DNA of 34,081 nucleotides from Eubacteriales bacterium (GCA_030535295.1 JAUMXK010000017.1:1-34081), one strand, 5' to 3'. Shown: positions 11,401-18,596, counted from the stretch's first letter. The notes: a model not told the origin generated them from the sequence alone. Program-made: numbers and translations.

Positions 11401-11945
11401 CGGTCATGAACAGCAAAGCTTTGATTCTTAATCCAAAAGGCAGTATCAGTACACAGCAACTGGTTTCGGATTTGCTGGATTTTGATATTGTCCTGTCTGT
11501 CAGTCAGACCCGGATTGACTCAGCGATTCATACTTTGGATTCCTTGGATATCGTAGTCGGTATTATGATTTTCGTGTCCTCTCTTCTGGCTTTTGTTGTA
11601 CTTTATAATTTGACCAATATCAATATTTCCGAGAGAACCAGAGAGCTATCGACCATCAAAGTCTTGGGCTTTTATCCCAAGGAAGTGACGGCGTATGTCT
11701 ACCGGGAAACTTTGTTTTTGAGCTTTATTGGCATCGGTCTGGGCTATGGATTCGGCGGTGCTTTGCATAAGATGATTTTGCAGTTTATCGTTCCGGATGC
11801 CTTCCAGCTTTATCCTAAGATATTTTGGAGTACCTATGTGATTTCAGCAGTGATGACTTTGATTTTCTCCCTGGTGGTGATGATTTTTGTCCATTTCCGT
11901 CTGGGTAAAATCAATATGGTCGAGGCATTGAAATCTTATTCCTAA
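8490..11945 (+). CDS. FtsX-like ABC permease with very long coiled coil
   Basis: This is a 1151-residue permease paired with the preceding ATPase (six-base gap, weak ribosome site, coupling likely). A first membrane segment lies at about residues 19-41. A large extracytoplasmic part follows; its region from about 250 to 590 is a charged heptad-rich coiled coil dense in Lys, Glu, Ala and Gln. Three membrane segments follow from about 616, then a second half with one segment, another extracytoplasmic domain and three C-terminal segments, i.e. two FtsX-type repeats. Proteins of this plan occur in Firmicutes, and the coiled coil probably reaches into the wall to contact a partner. Whether it exports a substrate or is a mechanotransmitter like FtsEX cannot be told. 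Its stop codon overlaps that of the convergent Mur ligase gene. Confidence 0.92.
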   Translation: MKTALLKDIFREIKHTLPRFFSIMLMISLGVFVYTGLKGAAPLMINTVNDFTAQTNMADIKVEAAIGLNRKDISIINSHSQIKYAEWIHSVDLNTRKSDLLIQIQSLPEKLSVPYLVKGRLPIESDEILLDAGLEEKGYEIGEIIHLKKEISKFNLNSDEKKNALRRYQYRIVGFCHHPEFIHPSLKGEANGGLGQLKGFAFVRDENFTDENYQAARLRLKDMDGLNSDDYTYKEKSVSFKNEMEALLEKRPKIRLRDIRQEAQNKILENEHKLEQARRKLDDASILLDKANKDITDGEEKLAIAKRDFEVQIQKAKNRLHNADSDLSSANRRILEGQHSLALQSAQLEQAQKEYEKAHREFNQGKQRLNQEEERWKKNSAALEDGLQKVEKGLLELRHAENLIRENLKLLSISPDIYKERILSLLQQKQFHILEKMGPPAMQYADILEKQEALRIKKTELTAQRETLEKAMKYIQKEKDKMMDAEQELQAFATRLNSGKGELNLAEQTLKKARKDYDEGIIKLKEARDSLFDRETKANSKILSTEEELKKARKAYDKSKEEYDEKKAEAEIEIADGKEKIRDAKRVIRVLKESSYKVLTREDFEYYFIYYDSAIRIELLSNIFPVFFFLIAMLVCLSTMTRMAEEQRGQIGTLKALGYGNWDVAKKYFYYGLISSTLGGIIGIYTGQPILSKVVFGAYSSTFVIKEPLFNMAWRYNIYSMLIGIACTAVVAFLVVTKHLRQHASALMRPKAPKGGTKIALERITFLWKRMSFLQKVTARNMFRYKIRMSMTILGIAGCTGLVFLGFSLRDSVSHLLPVQYNELMKYQYLVIYDEDLSEKEAKRFKEYLSQTDMIEKSVDMALELATWKEIGYSMQTVQILTPKVSRDLAAIHHLRKPLLSDSHLELSDDAAVISEKLAKLAGVQAGDYIEIKDVDNKKIKIKINAVAENYIGHFLYFSTKGYHRYFGKNPVMNSKALILNPKGSISTQQLVSDLLDFDIVLSVSQTRIDSAIHTLDSLDIVVGIMIFVSSLLAFVVLYNLTNINISERTRELSTIKVLGFYPKEVTAYVYRETLFLSFIGIGLGYGFGGALHKMILQFIVPDAFQLYPKIFWSTYVISAVMTLIFSLVVMIFVHFRLGKINMVEALKSYS

Positions 11946-13570
11946 TAATTATCCGGCAAGTCATTTTCAATGAGCAGAATATCTCCGTCTTGAATAAGCT
12001 CTTTGGCTTTGGCAAATCCGGCAAAGACATCTTTTACAACATGAATTTTTTCAGCGGGAAAAGCAGCCGCTTCCAGACCACGTTTGATGTCTTTGGTTTT
12101 GCTTTCGCCTACTAAAATAGCGTAGTCTACACATTCGGCCATGTGTTTTCCGAATTCATAGTGGATGGCTTCGTCTTCACTACCCAGCTCCACCATTCCC
12201 GGTGTCATAACAATTTTGTTGCCGTTTGGAAAGCTTTTTAGGACTTCCAAAGCATTGTTTGCACCCACGGGATTGGAATTGAATGCATCATCCAGAATAT
12301 AATAATTGCCTTGCATTTTCAGCTCTAATCGGTGCTCGACCGCCTTGGTTTCCCGAATACCGAGGGCGATTTTTTCCGGACGGATTCCAAGATAAAGACC
12401 TAGAGCAATTCCGGCTGTCAAATTGGAAATATTGTGTTTGCCAAGCAGGCGGGTTTGATATTCATGGGTATTGCCTTGGTAAGTAACCTGAAAGGTCGAG
12501 CCTTTTTCTGATACTTCAATTTTGGAAATACGTACATCGGCATCGGTATATTCCCCATAGGTCATATAGTTGACGGTAGAATAGCGTTTCATGCCTGTCA
12601 AAATATTGCTGTCATCGGCATTGACAATGACGACTCCGTCTTGCCCTATGGCTCTTGCCAGCTCAAATTTGGTGGCAATGACATTGTCAAGGCTACCGAA
12701 AGTTTCCAAATGTTGAGGGCCGACGGCAGTAATGATGCCGATTTTTGGCTTGACTAAATCGCAAATTTCTTTGATGTCTCCGGTTTGTTTTGCACCCATT
12801 TCCGCTACAAAAGCTTCCAGACCGCCCTGAAAATGCTCTCTCACTGTTCGGACAACTCCCAGAGTGGTATTAAAGCTATGAGGAGTTACAAGAGTCAGAT
12901 ATTTGGTACTGAGAACATTTTCCAGAATAAACTTGGTACTGGTTTTGCCATAGCTTCCGGTAATGCCGATTTTGATTAAATCGGAACGGCCATCCAAAAT
13001 GGTTTCCGCTTCCTTGTAAAATTTCCGAGTCAGAGATTTTTCAAACGGATTCAACAGATAATAGATAATGTATACTTCCTGATAGTTGGCAACAGCATAA
13101 AAATAAATGGAAAAGCATAGCCCGTACATAATAGCATACAGAGGCTCAAAGAACGGAAGCATAAGGATTGTCAAAGCAGCAGTAAACAGGATAAAACCGG
13201 CAATATAAACACCAATCATCCTTTTAATTCTGGCGGTATAAACCAAAGGTTTCTTGACGGGTTCACTGTTTTTCTTGCGAGTGCTGAGCAGTACCGACAT
13301 CCAAACACCAAAGGCCAATATAAAGTCTTTACGGGAAAGGACGAAAACCGCTGTAAGGGCAATAAAAAAGAATATATTTACCCAGAAAGAGGCCTTGCCG
13401 AAGACATATTGTTTTTTCTTTTTCCAATTGGCAAAGCGGTCCGGGAAATAGGAATTCAGCTGAAACATATGTAAATAATGGCGAAAATCTCCCAAAACAA
13501 CATGGTAGAAATAATACACGAGAAAGGCGAAAATTAAGCCGAAAAGAATATATAGTATAATGTCATTCAT
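11942..13570 (-). CDS. Membrane-anchored MurF-type Mur ligase
   Basis: The 542-residue protein has a C-terminal Mur-ligase core: P-loop GITGSYGKTST (202-212), AEMGA (256-260), the GSLDNV/K301 region, LGKHNISNL (377-385), EHRLE (412-416) and LDDAFNSNP (426-434). These match MurF, which adds D-Ala-D-Ala to UDP-MurNAc-tripeptide. The first ~195 residues, however, are a membrane domain with hydrophobic segments near 4-26, 61-96 and 117-163. They stand in place of the soluble UDP-substrate-binding domain of canonical MurF. It may therefore act on a lipid-linked or membrane-proximal substrate, which is inference. The ATG directly abuts the stop codon of the hydrolase gene, with GGAGG seven bases upstream. 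The two share a promoter with a LexA-like site. Confidence 0.88.
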   Translation of the reverse strand: MNDIILYILFGLIFAFLVYYFYHVVLGDFRHYLHMFQLNSYFPDRFANWKKKKQYVFGKASFWVNIFFFIALTAVFVLSRKDFILAFGVWMSVLLSTRKKNSEPVKKPLVYTARIKRMIGVYIAGFILFTAALTILMLPFFEPLYAIMYGLCFSIYFYAVANYQEVYIIYYLLNPFEKSLTRKFYKEAETILDGRSDLIKIGITGSYGKTSTKFILENVLSTKYLTLVTPHSFNTTLGVVRTVREHFQGGLEAFVAEMGAKQTGDIKEICDLVKPKIGIITAVGPQHLETFGSLDNVIATKFELARAIGQDGVVIVNADDSNILTGMKRYSTVNYMTYGEYTDADVRISKIEVSEKGSTFQVTYQGNTHEYQTRLLGKHNISNLTAGIALGLYLGIRPEKIALGIRETKAVEHRLELKMQGNYYILDDAFNSNPVGANNALEVLKSFPNGNKIVMTPGMVELGSEDEAIHYEFGKHMAECVDYAILVGESKTKDIKRGLEAAAFPAEKIHVVKDVFAGFAKAKELIQDGDILLIENDLPDNY

Positions 13571-14329
13571 TTATTTTCCTCCTATAAATGCATCAATAAT
13601 AGCAAGGCATCTGGCTTTTTGCTCCAGAATTGCATAATGAGTGCCGCCTTCCAGCGGAATGAGAGCACCGTCTTGCAAGAGGCTTTCCATACGTCTGCCG
13701 TCAGAAATCGTGGTGGCGGTATCATTGGTGCCCCAAAGCAAAATGGTCGGAGTACTGATTTGGGCAATGTCAGCCGCCAAATCTTCATTGACTACTTTGA
13801 CCATTATTTTTTTCATTTGTTCACTGGCATTGCGATAATCTTCCGAACCGGATTTTTTTTGCTTGTTTTCCAGCCAGTGAGGATACCACTTTTTCAAAGG
13901 ACTGTGTAAATATAGCCATTTCGCAAGTTTATAACGATAGACTTTGAAGTAATAAGATAGTGGCCGTTTTGGAACAAGTCCTGCACTGCCGGTTAAAATC
14001 ATTTTATCATATTTTACCTGTTTGGCCATTGCAAGTAGAACCCGTCCTCCAAAAGAGTGCCCGAATACGACAGGGTTTTCTGCCTTGATTTTTTTCAGGA
14101 ATTCGGCAATGGACGCCGCATAGTCATAGCTGCCCCAAACACTTTTCGGTTCTTCGCTTTCGCCAAAACCAGGCAGGTCAATGCTGATAACTCGAAAGGA
14201 TTTATCATAATGTTCATGCAAAAAAGAAAACAGTTCTTTGTTGCAACCCCATCCATGTAAGATAACTAAGGGTTGCCCCTGACCGCTTTCATGATAAGCT
14301 ATTTGTTGATTGTTGACTTCAATTTTCAT
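13571..14329 (-). CDS. Alpha/beta-hydrolase fold protein
   Basis: This 252-residue hydrolase has the oxyanion motif HGWG near residue 25 and the nucleophile elbow GHSFGG (S92). The acid D203 lies in LLWGTNDTATT and H231 in EGGTHYAI, so the triad is complete. No signal peptide is present. Substrate is unknown; esters, lactones and amides are all possible. The ATG at 14329 has TGGAG seven bases upstream, better than an open-frame extension to 14347. It is the first gene of a two-gene unit with the membrane Mur ligase, to which it is joined stop-to-start. This suggests a shared envelope-related role. Confidence 0.9.
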   Translation of the reverse strand: MKIEVNNQQIAYHESGQGQPLVILHGWGCNKELFSFLHEHYDKSFRVISIDLPGFGESEEPKSVWGSYDYAASIAEFLKKIKAENPVVFGHSFGGRVLLAMAKQVKYDKMILTGSAGLVPKRPLSYYFKVYRYKLAKWLYLHSPLKKWYPHWLENKQKKSGSEDYRNASEQMKKIMVKVVNEDLAADIAQISTPTILLWGTNDTATTISDGRRMESLLQDGALIPLEGGTHYAILEQKARCLAIIDAFIGGK

Positions 14330-14365
14330 AATCGACTCCAAATACATGATAATTTCTGTTCAAAT

Positions 14366-14395
14366 ATTATACAAAACTGTTCGAAAAACGAACAA
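14366..14395 (-). promoter_or_regulatory. Promoter of the hydrolase-Mur ligase operon
   Basis: A perfect TATAAT lies at 14366-14371 on the minus strand. The best -35 candidate, TTGTTC (14390-14395), is weak, with 18-base spacing. The leader to the ATG is about 30 bases. The -35 region is covered by the LexA-like box. Confidence 0.6.
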
Positions 14396-14402
14396 ATGTT
14401 CT
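14378..14402 (-). promoter_or_regulatory. LexA (DinR)-type SOS box with an extra half-site
   Basis: CGAACAAATGTTCT (14389-14402) matches the Bacillus LexA consensus CGAACRNRYGTTYG at 13 of 14 positions. It contains the core GAAC-N4-GTTC exactly. A further half-site makes an overlapping inverted repeat, TGTTCG/CGAACA at 14378-14383 and 14389-14394. Its position over the -35 region of the hydrolase operon is right for repression. The divergent asnA start is more than 300 bases away. Confidence 0.6.
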
Positions 14403-14484
14403 TTGCGCTACTCTACTCTTTGTATTTTAGGTTTTCCTAGTTTCCAAATGGGAACTATGTTTTATTTTATCAGGAAAAGCACAA

Positions 14485-14545
14485 AAAAGCTATTGTAAGA
14501 TTCATTTCTATTATAAAGAAATGAAAGGATATTACAATAGCTTTT
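14485..14545. repeat. Long inverted repeat in the hydrolase-asnA intergenic region
   Basis: AAAAGCTATTGTAA (14485-14498) is the exact reverse complement of TTACAATAGCTTTT (14532-14545). Inside it TTCATTTCT (14501-14509) pairs with AGAAATGAA (14517-14525). The 61-base element could fold into a long imperfect hairpin flanked by A and T runs, like a bidirectional terminator. Both neighbouring genes point away from it, so a terminator is not expected. A small RNA end or a miniature mobile element remnant are alternatives. Confidence 0.65.
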
Positions 14546-14620
14546 CAAATTTTATTTTGATTCTTTGCTAGAAAAGGCTTATTTTAGTAGAGAAACTTAC
14601 CGGAAGTCTTTTTAAAGATT

Positions 14621-14724
14621 TGCCTTAAATCGATATAGGTCGAAACCCGGCCGGCAAATCATTTTAATGATATGGCTTGAAATTAATATAGGTCGGAGCT
14701 TGCTTGGCAGGTCATTTTACTTGA
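14621..14724 (+). repeat. Tandem pair of ~52-base intergenic repeats (locus A)
   Basis: Two imperfect copies start at 14621 and 14673. Shared blocks in order are TGSCTTRAA, ATATAGGTCG, GGCA and TCATTTTA. In copy 1 the last block is the near-palindrome TCATTTTAATGA (14659-14670); in copy 2 it is degenerate (TCATTTTACTTGA) and runs into the asnA -35 box. Related units occur at 18597-18655 and 26328-26391 with the same 37-38-base spacing between the GCCTT and TCATTTTA blocks. Confidence 0.7.
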
Positions 14725-14749
14725 CAATACTTCTAAGAATCTTTATACT
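14721..14749 (+). promoter_or_regulatory. asnA promoter
   Basis: TTGACA (14721-14726), 17 bases and TATACT (14744-14749) form a strong sigma-A promoter. The -35 box overlaps the end of the second tandem repeat. The leader of about 60 bases lacks any T-box signature. Confidence 0.8.
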
Positions 14750-14815
14750 TGTTTCATTAAAGTACTCTTGAAATTTTTCGATAAGAGTATTATCAATGTT
14801 TGGAAAGGATGTATT

Positions 14816-15826
14816 ATGGCACAGTTAATTATTCCCGAAAATTATTCGTCTTATATCGATTTGAAAAGTACAGAGAATGCTATCAAAGCGGTAAAAGACT
14901 ATTTTGAAAACACTTTGGCATATAAGTTGAATCTGCAGAGAGTTTCCGCTCCTCTTTTTGTACCGGTCGAGAGTGGGTTAAATGACAATTTGAGCGGCTC
15001 GGAAAAAGCCATTAGTTTTGAAATCAAAAGTATTCCCGGCAAATCCATGGAAATCATTCACTCCCTTGCCAAATGGAAACGCATGGCTTTGAAACGCTAT
15101 CACTATGAAGTCGGAGAAGGCCTTTATACGGATATGAATGCATTGCGTACTTTTGAAGATTTGGATAATTTACATTCCGTCTATGTAGACCAATGGGACT
15201 GGGAGAAAATTATTGAGCCGAAAGATTGCAATTTTAAGTTTTTGAAAAAAACGGTAGAAACCATTTATGATGTCTTTAAGGATACCGAATTGTTTGTTTC
15301 CCACCGCTACCCGAAGATTAAACCGATTCTACCGGAAAAAATTCACTTTGTATCGACTCAGGAATTGGAAGATAAATATCCGGACTTATCGGGAAAAGAA
15401 AGAGAAAATGCAATTTGTAAAAAATATGGAGCGGTTTTTGTGCACCAAATCGGGGATGTGCTGGCTTCGGGTGAAAAACATGACGGAAGAGCTCCGGACT
15501 ACGATGACTGGTCATTAAACGGCGATATTCTGCTATGGTCGCCAATTATCAATATGGCAGTAGAACTCTCTTCCATGGGGATTCGAGTCAATCCGGATAA
15601 ACTTAAAGAACAGCTAAAGAAAGCCGGTTGTGAGGAAAGGCTGGAACTGGATTTCCATAAGAAATTAGTAAATAATGAATTGCCTCAAACCATGGGCGGC
15701 GGTATCGGCCAATCCAGAATTTGTATGTTCTTTTTGCGAAAGGCTCATATTGGTGAAGTGCAGGCAGGAATTTGGCCGGACAGTATGCTGGAAGAATTGG
15801 CGGAACATGATATTCGTCTCCTCTAA
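14816..15826 (+). CDS. asnA: Aspartate-ammonia ligase (asparagine synthetase A)
   Basis: AsnA makes asparagine from aspartate, ammonia and ATP in the cytosol. It has a class II aminoacyl-tRNA-synthetase-like fold. The 336-residue length is typical of the family. Recognisable stretches include SGSEKAISFEI, HSLAKWKRMAL, the DMNALRTFEDLDN region, and the C-terminal motif MGGGIGQSRICMFFL. The ATG at 14816 has AAAGGA seven bases upstream. An open-frame extension to 14768 has no ribosome site and is not used. It is monocistronic as far as seen; I noted no clear terminator directly after the stop. Confidence 0.97.
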   Translation: MAQLIIPENYSSYIDLKSTENAIKAVKDYFENTLAYKLNLQRVSAPLFVPVESGLNDNLSGSEKAISFEIKSIPGKSMEIIHSLAKWKRMALKRYHYEVGEGLYTDMNALRTFEDLDNLHSVYVDQWDWEKIIEPKDCNFKFLKKTVETIYDVFKDTELFVSHRYPKIKPILPEKIHFVSTQELEDKYPDLSGKERENAICKKYGAVFVHQIGDVLASGEKHDGRAPDYDDWSLNGDILLWSPIINMAVELSSMGIRVNPDKLKEQLKKAGCEERLELDFHKKLVNNELPQTMGGGIGQSRICMFFLRKAHIGEVQAGIWPDSMLEELAEHDIRLL

Positions 15827-15905
15827 CCATTTGTCAAAACGGAAAAGATTGTTAAAGACTTACTTATTTTTGCCGATTTTGGTAAAAAATCAACTTTAAA
15901 TTCTG

Positions 15906-15935
15906 TTTACACTGTGGTTATTTGTATAGTATAAT
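15906..15935 (+). promoter_or_regulatory. nox promoter
   Basis: TTTACA (15906-15911), 18 bases and a perfect TATAAT (15930-15935) lie 112 bases before the nox ATG. No clear Rex-type inverted repeat is visible around it. Confidence 0.75.
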
Positions 15936-15952
15936 AACAAAGATAGAATCAT

Positions 15953-16051
15953 ATGCACAGATTATTGATGAAGTGCAAAAAATCCATTCTAAAATGGATT
16001 CTAAAAAATATTAAACGTGGGCTCTGCCCTACACGAAGGAGGAAATTATGA
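15953..16051 (+). CDS. Possible 32-codon leader peptide upstream of nox
   Basis: An ATG at 15953, about 11 bases after the likely transcription start, opens a 32-codon frame whose TGA overlaps the nox ATG as ATGA. The peptide would be strongly basic, with no acidic residue, ending PTRRRKL. No convincing ribosome site precedes it. The nox ribosome site (AGGAGG) lies within its last codons. It may be chance; coupling or a regulatory leader is the alternative. Confidence 0.25.
   Translation: MHRLLMKCKKSILKWILKNIKRGLCPTRRRKL
15981..16035 (+). other. Two hairpins in the nox leader
   Basis: AATCCATT/AATGGATT (15981-15988 and 15993-16000, loop CTAA) is a perfect 8-bp stem. A second stem, CGTG-GGC/GCC-CACG, spans 16016-16035 with a CTA bulge, ending just before the AGGAGG of nox. 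They could stabilise the message or modulate initiation. Confidence 0.5.
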
Positions 16052-17391
16052 GTAAAGTAGTCGTTGTTGGTGCCAATCATGCCGGTACCGCTGCAATCCG
16101 TACCATGTTGACCTTAAACAAAGAAAATAAGGTGGTGGTTTTTGACCAAAATTCAAACATCAGCTTTTTAGGCTGTGGAATGGCACTTTGGATTGGTGGA
16201 CAAATTGACAGTGGTGACGGTCTTTTCTATTCCAATAAAGCGGAATTGGAAAGTATGGGAGCAACTGTTCACATGGAAACACCGGTAGATAATATTGATT
16301 TTGAGAAAAAAATAGTATATGCTACCGGAAAAAATGGCGAAAAATTTGAGGAAAGCTATGATAAATTAATCTTGGCAACCGGTTCTTTGCCAATTATTCC
16401 AAATATTCCTGGAAAAGACTTGGAGAATGTACAACAAGTAAAACTCTACCAAAATGCTCAAACCGTAATTGATAAATTACAAAATCCTGAAATCAAACAT
16501 GTAACTGTTGTCGGTGCCGGATATATCGGTGTAGAACTTGCCGAAGCGTTTGAACGTCACAACAAAAAAGTAACTTTAATTGACGTACTGGATAGTACTT
16601 TGGGAACCTATTATGATAAGGAGTTCACTACCCTTATGGATGAAAACCTGAAAAACCATGGCATTGAATTGGCACTTGGTGAAAAGGTAGTTGAAATCAA
16701 GGGAGAAGGCAAAGTACAAAGCGTAGTTACCGATAAGAGAGAAATTGCAACCGATATGGTAGTTCTTTGCATCGGTTTCCGTCCGAATACCGACCTTGCG
16801 AAAGACAAATTGGAAGTATTCCGCAATGGTGCTTATGTTGTAAATAAAAAGCAGGAAACCTCTGCTCCGGATGTATATGCAATTGGTGACTGTGCAACGG
16901 TATTTGACAATGCAATTCAAAGCCCGAACTACATTGCGCTTGCAACCAACTCTGTTCGTTCCGGTTTGGTGGCTGCTTACAACATCTCCGGTGTTGATGT
17001 GGAAAGCATTGGTGTTCAAGGTTCCAATGGTATTTCTATCTATGGATTGAACATGGTATCTACCGGTCTTTCTCTCAGAAAAGCAGAAATGCTTGGCATG
17101 GAAGTAGAACATACCGATTTCAAAGATTTACAAAAACCGGAATTTATGGATCCGGCAAAACACAACAATCCGGAAGTTTCTATTCGTATTGTATACGACA
17201 AGAAAACACGTGTGGTACTTGGCGCACAAATTGCTTCTCATTATGATGTATCCATGGGAATTCACATGTTCTCTCTTGCCATTCAGGAACAAGTTACCAT
17301 TGACCGCTTAAAGTTATTGGATATCTTCTTCTTGCCTCACTTCAACAAGCCATACAATTATATCACTATGGCAGCACTTGGTGCAAAATAA
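16048..17391 (+). CDS. nox: NADH oxidase (CoA-disulfide-reductase family flavoprotein)
   Basis: The 447-residue flavoprotein has the FAD motif [12 protein letters not shown] at the N-terminus, the single redox cysteine C43 in [12 protein letters not shown], the NADH-binding motif [15 protein letters not shown], and the second FAD motif [10 protein letters not shown]. This is the plan of water-forming NADH oxidases, which use NADH to reduce O2 to water and protect anaerobes while recycling NAD+. CoA-disulfide or polysulfide reductases share the scaffold, so the substrate is not certain. The ribosome site is a strong AGGAGG. A terminator follows 15 bases after the stop. Confidence 0.9.
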   Translation: MSKVVVVGANHAGTAAIRTMLTLNKENKVVVFDQNSNISFLGCGMALWIGGQIDSGDGLFYSNKAELESMGATVHMETPVDNIDFEKKIVYATGKNGEKFEESYDKLILATGSLPIIPNIPGKDLENVQQVKLYQNAQTVIDKLQNPEIKHVTVVGAGYIGVELAEAFERHNKKVTLIDVLDSTLGTYYDKEFTTLMDENLKNHGIELALGEKVVEIKGEGKVQSVVTDKREIATDMVVLCIGFRPNTDLAKDKLEVFRNGAYVVNKKQETSAPDVYAIGDCATVFDNAIQSPNYIALATNSVRSGLVAAYNISGVDVESIGVQGSNGISIYGLNMVSTGLSLRKAEMLGMEVEHTDFKDLQKPEFMDPAKHNNPEVSIRIVYDKKTRVVLGAQIASHYDVSMGIHMFSLAIQEQVTIDRLKLLDIFFLPHFNKPYNYITMAALGAK

Positions 17392-17405
17392 AAAGGATAA
17401 CAACG

Positions 17406-17435
17406 GGAGTCTTTTCTATGAAAAGGCTCCTTTTT
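17406..17435 (+). terminator. nox terminator
   Basis: GGAG-T-CTTTT (17406-17415) pairs with AAAAG-G-CTCC (17421-17430), loop CTATG, followed by TTTTT. It is a standard intrinsic terminator. Confidence 0.88.
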
Positions 17436-17445
17436 CATTTTGGTA

Positions 17446-17474
17446 TTGCATTGCTAATCGGAACTAAGTATAAT
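17446..17474 (+). promoter_or_regulatory. Promoter of the GNAT gene
   Basis: A perfect TATAAT lies at 17469-17474 with TTGCAT 17 bases upstream (17446-17451). The ~95-base leader contains the inverted repeat TATCTTGCT/AGCAAGATA (17501-17509 and 17533-17541). Confidence 0.6.
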
Positions 17475-17573
17475 GAAACATAGGAACGAAGTGATATTTC
17501 TATCTTGCTACCCTGCTTTATCATGGACACGCAGCAAGATACTTTCCCTGAATTTTGATATGAGGAAAAGAAT

Positions 17574-18167
17574 ATGAAGTTAAAAATTTTAGAAACAAAG
17601 GATTTACTCCTGCGTCCATTTCGCATGAGTGACTTAAATGATTTTTATGAATATGCTCAAAGGGAGGAAATCGGCCCCAAAGCCGGCTGGAAACCTCATC
17701 CCAATAAAGAATTTTCAGCCAAAATTTTGCAGTCTTTTATCAAGAATAATGAGGTCTATGCCATTGTCCTAAAAGAAGAAAACAAGGTAATTGGCAGTAT
17801 CGGCATACACGAGAGAATGTTGCCTGAAATGCTTGCAGTTTACTCGCAAAAAAGTTTTCGAGAAATCGGTTACGTGCTCCACTCTGCCTATTGGAACCGT
17901 GGCTTTATGTCACAGGCGGTGGCGGCAATTATTTATTATGCCTTTCATGATTTGAAGTTGGATTTTTTGGTTGTAGCTCACAGCAAAGATAATCCTGCTT
18001 CGGGACGAGTGATAGAAAAATGTGGCTTTCGCTATGTCGGTAGCATGGAAAAAGAAATGGTCTTTCTGGATGGAGAGATTCGTACCAGCTGCTACTATAT
18101 TTTGGAATATGACAAATCCTATAAAGCCATATCCGACGGAAAATATGATGAAATTCCGATTTTCTAA
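17574..18167 (+). CDS. GNAT family acetyltransferase (RimJ/RimL-like)
   Basis: This 197-residue protein opens with the RimJ/L-type strand ETKDLLLRPFRMSDL. It carries the acetyl-CoA loop YWNRGFMSQAV in the centre and the typical VIEKCGFRYVGSMEKE segment near the end. Relatives acetylate N-terminal amines of ribosomal proteins or small molecules; the substrate here cannot be read from the sequence. The ATG at 17574 has GAGG nine bases upstream. It is a single-gene unit with its own promoter and a bidirectional terminator. Confidence 0.88.
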   Translation: MKLKILETKDLLLRPFRMSDLNDFYEYAQREEIGPKAGWKPHPNKEFSAKILQSFIKNNEVYAIVLKEENKVIGSIGIHERMLPEMLAVYSQKSFREIGYVLHSAYWNRGFMSQAVAAIIYYAFHDLKLDFLVVAHSKDNPASGRVIEKCGFRYVGSMEKEMVFLDGEIRTSCYYILEYDKSYKAISDGKYDEIPIF

Positions 18168-18178
18168 GGATATTAGCA

Positions 18179-18205
18179 AAAAAAGAGAGGGCTCCCCTCT
18201 TTTTT
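18179..18205. terminator. Bidirectional terminator between GNAT and small membrane protein genes
   Basis: AAAAAAGAG (18179-18187) pairs with CTCTTTTTT (18197-18205), with a further GG/CC pair inside. A-rich and T-rich flanks let it serve the plus-strand GNAT gene and the convergent minus-strand gene ending at 18282. Confidence 0.85.
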
Positions 18206-18281
18206 GGTATTTAAACATACGGATTCCATCAAATATCCTTTGTTTGTGCGGTAAACTTCTTTGCAAGGATGGCACAATTGC

Positions 18282-18563
18282 CTATCTTGCCCCCAATTTT
18301 CTCAGAAAACGAAAAATAAAATATAGGGTAAATAGAATTACCACAAGGGTCAAAAGCCAATAGCCGATAAAGGAAATAAGTTCTTTTTCGGAAAAGCCGA
18401 AACCGATACCGACGATAATCATGGCTATGGAGAGAAAAATAAAAAACAAAACCGGAATGAGTGCAAAGAAAAGCCGAATAATCTTAGGAATTCTCCTGCT
18501 ACTAGCGAGGCTACCTAAAAAATCAAATAAGAAATCCAGTATCAATTCAAAAAAGGCATCCAT
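18282..18563 (-). CDS. Small membrane protein, unknown function
   Basis: The 93-residue protein has hydrophobic segments at about residues 3-18, 30-52 and 62-85, the middle one preceded by a basic stretch (SSRRIPK) and the last followed by RFLRK. AAAGGAGA lies five bases upstream of the ATG, so it is very likely expressed. I do not recognise a family. It is alone on its strand, converging on the GNAT gene. The region behind its start holds a copy of the 52-base repeat. Confidence 0.75.
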   Translation of the reverse strand: MDAFFELILDFLFDFLGSLASSRRIPKIIRLFFALIPVLFFIFLSIAMIIVGIGFGFSEKELISFIGYWLLTLVVILFTLYFIFRFLRKLGAR

Positions 18564-18596
18564 ATTTATCTCCTTTCAAATGCTTTTTGATGGTGT

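Noticed and set aside
14621..14724. Possible minimal CRISPR (conserved block repeated about every 52 bases)
   Set aside because: Only two imperfect copies per locus, conserved blocks also occur within the variable part, and there are no cas genes.
14750..14815. T-box leader for asnA
   Set aside because: The leader is only about 60 bases and lacks the AGGGTGGNACCGCG core and a specifier stem.
15906..15935. Rex (NADH-responsive) operator at the nox promoter
   Set aside because: No TTGTGA-N6-TCACAA-like inverted repeat could be found around the promoter.
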